DNA from: Lumnitzera littorea
Lineage: Eukaryota > Streptophyta > Magnoliopsida > Myrtales > Combretaceae
Direction: 5' to 3'
Length of the DNA: 64,000 nucleotides
Assembly (NCBI GenBank): GCA_024138015.1
Contig: JAMXBB010000011.1
Coordinates: 78,916,873-78,980,872, forward strand
This document shows, piece by piece, positions 59,500-64,000 of this stretch; positions within the stretch are counted from its first letter, which is position 1; every line of letters starts with the position of its first letter. The notes beneath the pieces were generated by a model. It saw only the letters and a list, made by a program, of their open reading frames with translations. It was not told the origin of the DNA and ran no database searches. The position numbers and the translations under genes are program-made.

Positions 59500-60525
59500 G
59501 GCTTCTAGGACACAACTCTTTTCTAGTGTTACTAGCAACCTAGTACGTAGCTCTATTTCTATTATGATGAATTAGCTTAAACTTTGTTGAAGGAAGACTT
59601 GTTAAAAAATCCTTAAGATCGTTTGTGACACCCCATGATTAGGTTATTCCACATGAATTATGAAAGGTTACAATACTAGTTTATACGATCGTGATAGTGA
59701 ATATTTTGTCAATACTTGATTGTAACTTTTTGGCCAAGTGGTTAGTAGGCTTATTTATGTTGTTAGCTTGGTTTATTCGCTGCTTTTGGCTTTGGTATTA
59801 CAAATAGTATCATATCCAGCTCTCTATTAGTAGGTGGATGATTTGAGTCTAACTCTAGTTTAGAAAAAAAGATCTGAGGAGAGCGAGGAGTGTTATTAGG
59901 GTATGACTTTTGGTATATTTCCATGATGAACTATTGATAGAGGGTAGCCTAAATCAAATACCGAAAAATAGGAGAAAAGTAAGCCCGATTGTAATGTTTT
60001 ATGACTAGAATATCATATGTTTAAGGGAGAAAGATTATGAGATCCCATGATTAGGTTGTTCTTTGTGGATTGTGGGAGGTTATAGTATTAATTTATAAGG
60101 AAATGGTAGTGAATATCTTGTAAACACTTGATTGCAACTTTTAGATTAAGTGATTAATAGGCTTATTTATATTATTGACTTGGTTTATTTACTACTTTTG
60201 ATGTGAAGCATCACATTTTTTCACATAAGTAAACAAGTTCCATTGAACCTTTTCTTCTGACATAAGAGCTTCAAAGACTTTCCTAATCAACTCAAAGATC
60301 ACCCGTTGCCAACTATTTACCATCGCTAGTTTAACTCCATCCAAGACAGCCTCAGCTGCCCACTCCTTCGGGAATTCCTGTTTGCAAACATTTGTTAGAA
60401 CCACCACAAATCAATCCATAAGCATTTCTTGCTATTACTCCAGTAGTTGCTGAGCAAGAACACTAGTCATAAGCTCCATCCAAATTTACTGTATATTTAG
60501 CAGTTCAATTTCGATCAATTCATCA
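59500..60525 (-). pseudogene. RNase H-domain (RVT_3 type) pseudogene, split by a TRIM
   Basis: On the minus strand a plant RNase H-like domain of the kind found in LINE polyproteins and related host genes is readable. TAKYTVNLDGAYD (about 60465-60510) carries the first catalytic Asp in the NLDGA motif. TTGVIARNAYGLICGG follows. After a frameshift comes AAEAVLDGVKLA, with the expected Glu at 60351-60353, then WQRVIFE and VQWNLFTYVKK. The frame is interrupted at 60215 by a TRIM element. Beyond it (59623 downward) the C-terminal part resumes as DLKDFLTSLPSTKFKLIHHN. A stop after AYD and a frameshift near 60,390 also disable it. No RT domain is seen upstream. Confidence 0.6.
59624..60215 (+). mobile_element. 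TRIM element with 179/178-bp terminal repeats
   Basis: Direct repeats at 59624-59802 (TGTGACACCCCATGATTAGG to GGTATTACA) and 60038-60215 (TGAGATCCCATGATTAGG to GCATCACA) enclose 235 non-coding bp. The left repeat is followed at 59805 by TAGTATCATATCCAGC, a worn initiator tRNA-Met primer site (TGGTATCAGAGCC). The right repeat is preceded by a purine tract, AAGGGAGAAAGA. The size, absence of ORFs, primer site and purine tract fit a terminal-repeat retrotransposon in miniature. No clean target duplication remains. The orientation is set by the primer site and purine tract. Confidence 0.7.
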
Positions 60526-60907
60526 TGATACTAATAAAGGAGTTAATTCGGATTGCGAATAATATTAGGATGCGAGGAATTGCTTCAAATCAAATAATTT
60601 TTTCTCATTATTTTTTGCTTTAGATGCAGATCCAAAAAAACTAACCATTATTGGATAGTAGTTTAACCCGTGTAATCCGAATTCGTAATTTAATTTATCT
60701 TTTCAAACCTAATCATAAACCTTTCAAGTATTTCCCAAACCAACAATTTAAAGCTTTTATAAGGAATCTATAATCAGATGGCACTTCATGAAATGCATAG
60801 AAAAGGAGTCAGTCTGTTGACTGTATCAGCCGGTTTTTGCCTTCTCCTGGCTCATTTTAAAGCAAAATATAACTTCTATAGCAGTTTCAAATAAAATAGA
60901 ACTGTAC

Positions 60908-60979
60908 TGTGGCTGCTGGGATTCGAGCCCAGGTCTCCACGGCCACAACGTGGAATTCTTACCACTAAACTACAGCCAC
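60908..60979 (-). tRNA. tRNA-His (anticodon GTG)
   Basis: The minus strand begins GTGGCTGTAGTTTAGTGGTA and ends GGGTTCGAATCCCAGCAGCCACA. The acceptor arm GTGGCTG/CAGCCAC pairs perfectly with discriminator A. The anticodon stem CCACG/CGTGG encloses loop TTGTGGC (anticodon GTG). The T arm is CTGGG TTCGAAT CCCAG. A box and B box are intact, and there is no intron. The extra 5' G of tRNA-His is added after transcription. It matches plant nuclear tRNA-His, not the plastid trnH-GUG, so it is not an organelle DNA insertion. A TTTT run lies about 12 bases after the 3' end. Confidence 0.96.
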
Positions 60980-62462
60980 AAGTTGTACCGGTACGTTTTA
61001 AAATTAAATCTTAAATAATAACAACAGTAAGAAAATTAAACCGTACGATTTCTACTTAATATGGAGGGATTACTAAGCACGATCATCAGATTTTGATTTG
61101 ATTCATTACACAAATCATTCGAGGTAAAATGTGAAATATACGTAAATTAATTATCCCTAACTGTCCTTCATACACCTCCCCCCTCCCCCCCCCCCCCACC
61201 AAAAAAAAAAGGACTGCTGTTTTTGTGTCAATTATAGAATAGTTAGGTAAGGCAGGTATTCTATGGTACTTTTCTTACTTGAAAGATAATTGTGGGCTTG
61301 CATCTTTGAAATCCTCTTCATAAGTTTATCTTTTCAATGGCATCCATAGCAATTGATATTTGTAATCTAACCCCATAAAAAAATCATATTCATAATCCAT
61401 AATCCCAAGCTTTGTTCCCAATAGTAATAGAAGCAATTGAGAGCATATACGTTTTTGAGTTATGAGAGATGAGATGGTCTAGGAAGTAGTATCAATACGA
61501 GACAGTAGATATGAATCAGAGAATGTCTTCAACAGTTGAGAAAGGACCTAGGCTAAAGTGAGGGGAGGAAGGATATAATTTTACTGTCTGCATTACTTTT
61601 GGTCTTTTCAGTAAAATAGTGCTCTAGTGATTTTAATGGGGGCAGCACACTTAGCTTTTATGGCAGGGCACTCTACTTTTCAAGCTCAAGATGAAATACT
61701 AGTTTGTCATATGTCATTTGCATGGTGCTGTCGTTTTACATGCTGTAAATTCTAGATCATCACATTTGAATGCAATCTAGGGGACATGGTCATAGACTCT
61801 GGGCATACTAGTCCAATTTCATTGCCTCAAGCCCTTATTTGCAGCCAGTGTTTTGAAGAATGAAGCTGCATAAAGGGATGTGTGGTTTAGATAAGAAGGC
61901 TTATGGTACTAAATACTAATAACCAGTGTAATTTTCCTTCTGAATGCCATATTTGGTTTTACTCTTGAAAGAAAGGTTTGAGTGGTGTTTAGGTGGAAGA
62001 AATCTTTATTTTACATCCTCCTTGGGCCTTTGGCTGTGAATGAAAAGGGACCTTGGACATAGAAACCGAAGGGGCAGGCTATATAAAAATAGAATTAACA
62101 ACTATGATGGTCAAGGTTCATGGAGACCTATTAGGCATTGGAATAAGCTGAAATTTTGCTTAGTGGAGTTGTTTAAGTTGTGCTAGGCATCAGCCTTGTT
62201 TTCCATGGACTTTCCTGTTGGCTAATATGACTTTCCTTCCCATGACATTTATAGGGCATGTTTTTTTGCAGTTCATCATGTACTTGTCTAGAAGCGAGTG
62301 CCTATGAGTGTTATTGCAATGCAATGTTGTTGTTTTATTTTATTTTATTTTTTATATATTTTCTGGGTGGAATTCGGAATGTGGAGCTTTTAGGTTATCT
62401 GTTAATACGATCAGCTTGCTCCTGAGTTTTTGTTGCTCATTCTTCTCCTCTTGCTCTTTAAG
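60980..62462 (+). other. Non-coding DNA between the tRNA and the THO2-like exons
   Basis: A C-rich homopolymer tract (61176-61200) runs into poly-A. The rest is moderately AT-rich without a coding frame. I looked for the N-terminal THO2 exons here and did not see them. It is either intron of the THO2-like gene or intergenic. Confidence 0.45.
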
Positions 62463-62522
62463 GCTAAGTGGCTTGTAGATTCTGCATTGGTTCCATTGAG
62501 GCTTTTCCAGGAGCGTTGTGAG
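62463..62522 (+). CDS. THO2: THO2-like gene, exon (partial gene)
   Basis: Between acceptor CTTTAAG and donor GAG|GTAAAT this 60-nt exon encodes AKWLVDSALVPLRLFQERCE in phase 0. With the next exon it gives the block LFQERCEEEFLWE, which I recognise from the N-terminal part of plant THO2 (THOC2), the large scaffold subunit of the THO/TREX complex. THO couples transcription to mRNA export and affects small-RNA production in plants. The family protein has well over 1500 residues, so only a sliver is here. Upstream exons are not visible in the window. Identification is from memory of the family. Confidence 0.62.
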
Positions 62523-62615
62523 GTAAATATTTATAGTTTGTGCTTTTATTAACTACTTATAAATTATCATTCCTATGTCTTGGTTGGTGTAATAAATCAC
62601 ATGTATGGACTGTAG

Positions 62616-62678
62616 GAAGAATTCTTGTGGGAAGCAGAATTGATCAAGATAAAAGCTCAGGAACTAAAGAATAAAGAG
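62616..62678 (+). CDS. THO2: THO2-like gene, next exon (partial gene)
   Basis: A 93-nt intron separates this exon from the previous one. The acceptor is GACTGTAG and the donor GAG|GTAGGT, phase 0. It encodes EEFLWEAELIKIKAQELKNK plus E, an acidic and basic helical stretch continuing the THO2 block. In THO2 the next residues should be a VNTRLLYQQTKFNLLREE-like exon. It was not found up to 64000, so the gene continues outside the window or is broken here. Confidence 0.62.
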
Positions 62679-64000
62679 GTAGGTGACTCTAATTTGGTAT
62701 CTCTCTGAAGTGTGGGATAGTGCAGATATTTTCCAAGCTGCAATTTGTTGGTATAATTATTTCTGCTTATTATGTTATTATGCCACACTGTTTACTTTGG
62801 CAGGCATAATCTCTAATATACTTTAATTTGTTAATTGGGTGAATTATAAACCTTCTGTTATATTGAACTGCAAACCTTGTGAAGGCTTTATTTGTCCACT
62901 ACTAGCCTGCAGCATCTAAAAACGTCCTGAGTGACCATTTTGCTACAACGTGACATTGGTAGGTCCAAGGGAGTAGACGAAAAAAGTGAGGTTGGGTTGA
63001 CCCACTACTGGGCCACTCTTAATGTGTGCTTGGTAGGAATTGCCTGTTCTGAACTTGAAGATGATTGTTGATTTGGAAGGAAACTGTCGACAGTTGGAGT
63101 CTAAGAATCACCTGTGAAATCCTCATTAAGGTGACAATTGACATGATGAAAGTGATTTGAGAAATTAGAACAAAAACAGCGTTGAGCATTGACACCTCAA
63201 AGTCTAGAGTCTGGAGAGCAACTCAAGTGTCTATTGACACTCTCTAAAGATCATTAAGTCCAAATTATGGTGTTCAACTTGAGAATTTTTGCTTTAATAT
63301 TTATATTTGTTCATGAGCCAGCACAAGTTAAGGGCATGCATGAAGCGTACTATGACTTGCTCAGTACTGCAAAGCATGATGCTGTGGTGGGTATGACTCC
63401 ATGGTCTTTGTTGTGGGGATGTGGCTGGTTGGCACTTAAAGTAGAGTCAAACTCTTATCTCCATCACGTGATAAGATTAATATGTATATACATGTGGATG
63501 GTCAAGAAAGTGAAAAACATATGTAAAAGGCAAATGGATCTCTGCAGGACACCATGACCATGTTGGTAGCTAATTCTGATAAATGATGCAACAGAGGCAA
63601 TAGGGGCTTCTCATCAACTTATCCAATCCCTTGGAGGGGCATTCTTTTTTCTTTTATCCTTTATTTCTTAATCCAAACATATGCCATGTCAGACAAACTA
63701 GAAATTGTAATATTATTTGCTTTGGCATTACTTAATGCAGGTTAGTCTCTTACGAAGTCCAGAATGTAATGCCCATCTAGTAGAGTCATGATAGAAAGGA
63801 TTTCTAGCTTCCTTGAAGTGTAATTTCAATGATAAAATGGCATAAGAATTCATACTTGATAATCACCTGCAAAGATTAGATTCCTTGTTTATGGATTCAC
63901 CATTCTTAAGCTACTTTTTCTCACTTCTTCTTTTTCTTTGTTTATTCTTCCTGGAAGAACACCCACGATCATCTGTCATTAACTGAATACAACTGTCAAT
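62679..64000 (+). other. Presumed intron of the THO2-like gene, no further exon found
   Basis: An open frame at 63267-63557 has no recognisable content and is probably chance. At 63741 an AATGCAG acceptor-like site is followed by a short frame (VSLLRSPECNAHLVES, then stop) that does not match the expected THO2 continuation. Confidence 0.4.

Noticed and set aside
60908..60979. Plastid trnH inserted in nuclear DNA
   Set aside because: Acceptor and T-arm sequences match the plant nuclear tRNA-His, not plastid trnH-GUG.
63267..63557. 96-codon open frame near the right edge
   Set aside because: No family signature; it lies in the presumed intron after the THO2-like exons.
63741..63790. Third THO2 exon after an AATGCAG acceptor
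   Set aside because: The frame stops after 16 codons and does not resemble the expected VNTRLLYQQ block.
1..64000. CRISPR arrays, operons or bacterial-type defence systems
   Set aside because: No regularly spaced short repeats or prokaryotic gene organisation; the DNA is plant nuclear.

Overview
The window is nuclear DNA from a flowering plant, probably a eudicot. It is AT-rich, has GT-AG introns and plant-type retrotransposons, and carries a nuclear tRNA-His gene. It also contains an intron-rich gene whose predicted protein I recognise as the chloroplast PPR protein DG1 (DELAYED GREENING 1). The species cannot be fixed from the sequence. Gene density is very low: one complete protein gene, two exons of a second and one tRNA. 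The rest is largely nested, decayed transposable elements.

Layout. 1-8.5 kb: AT-rich intergenic DNA with a badly decayed Ty3/gypsy pol remnant (2.1-3.7 kb). 9.0-19.5 kb: the DG1-like gene on the + strand, nine coding exons, predicted 847 residues, with several MITE-like insertions in its introns and one 72-nt in-frame intron. 20.2-28.7 kb: a solo LTR of about 2 kb with a perfect 5-bp target duplication (CCAAA), split by a later 6.4-kb Ty3/gypsy element with two LTRs and a dead gag-pol. 28.7-38.6 kb: gene-free DNA with several local tandem duplications, a Cassandra-type miniature retrotransposon (34,676-35,244) whose LTRs carry 5S rRNA-like sequence, and a tRNA-like/SINE-like piece. 38.6-51.2 kb and 54.8-58.0 kb: five copies, in both orientations, of one long LTR-like family (full length about 3 kb) with a TATA box and a conserved downstream hairpin. 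A decayed element-encoded ORF (46.9-47.3 kb) lies among them. 51.2-54.2 kb: another decayed Ty3/gypsy pol, preceded by an ambiguous base (N at 51,197). 59.5-60.5 kb, minus strand: an RNase H-domain pseudogene split by a 592-bp TRIM element. 60.9 kb: tRNA-His(GTG), minus strand. 62.46-62.68 kb: two exons, + strand, matching the N-terminal part of THO2, a subunit of the THO/TREX mRNA export complex. Upstream exons are not visible, and the gene either continues past the right edge or is a fragment.

How the parts relate. The two protein genes and the tRNA are independent housekeeping-type loci and form no pathway or cluster. The main story is the layering of mobile elements: older insertions serve as targets for younger ones, and the order can be read from interrupted termini and target duplications. 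I found no CRISPR, operon, toxin or viral defence locus, and no convincing new system. The most interesting items are the Cassandra element, the five-copy LTR cluster with its hairpin, the TRIM that splits an RNase H domain, the orphan THO2 exons and the in-frame DG1 intron. Exon calls rest on reading frame, splice dinucleotides and remembered family resemblance, not on alignment or RNA data.
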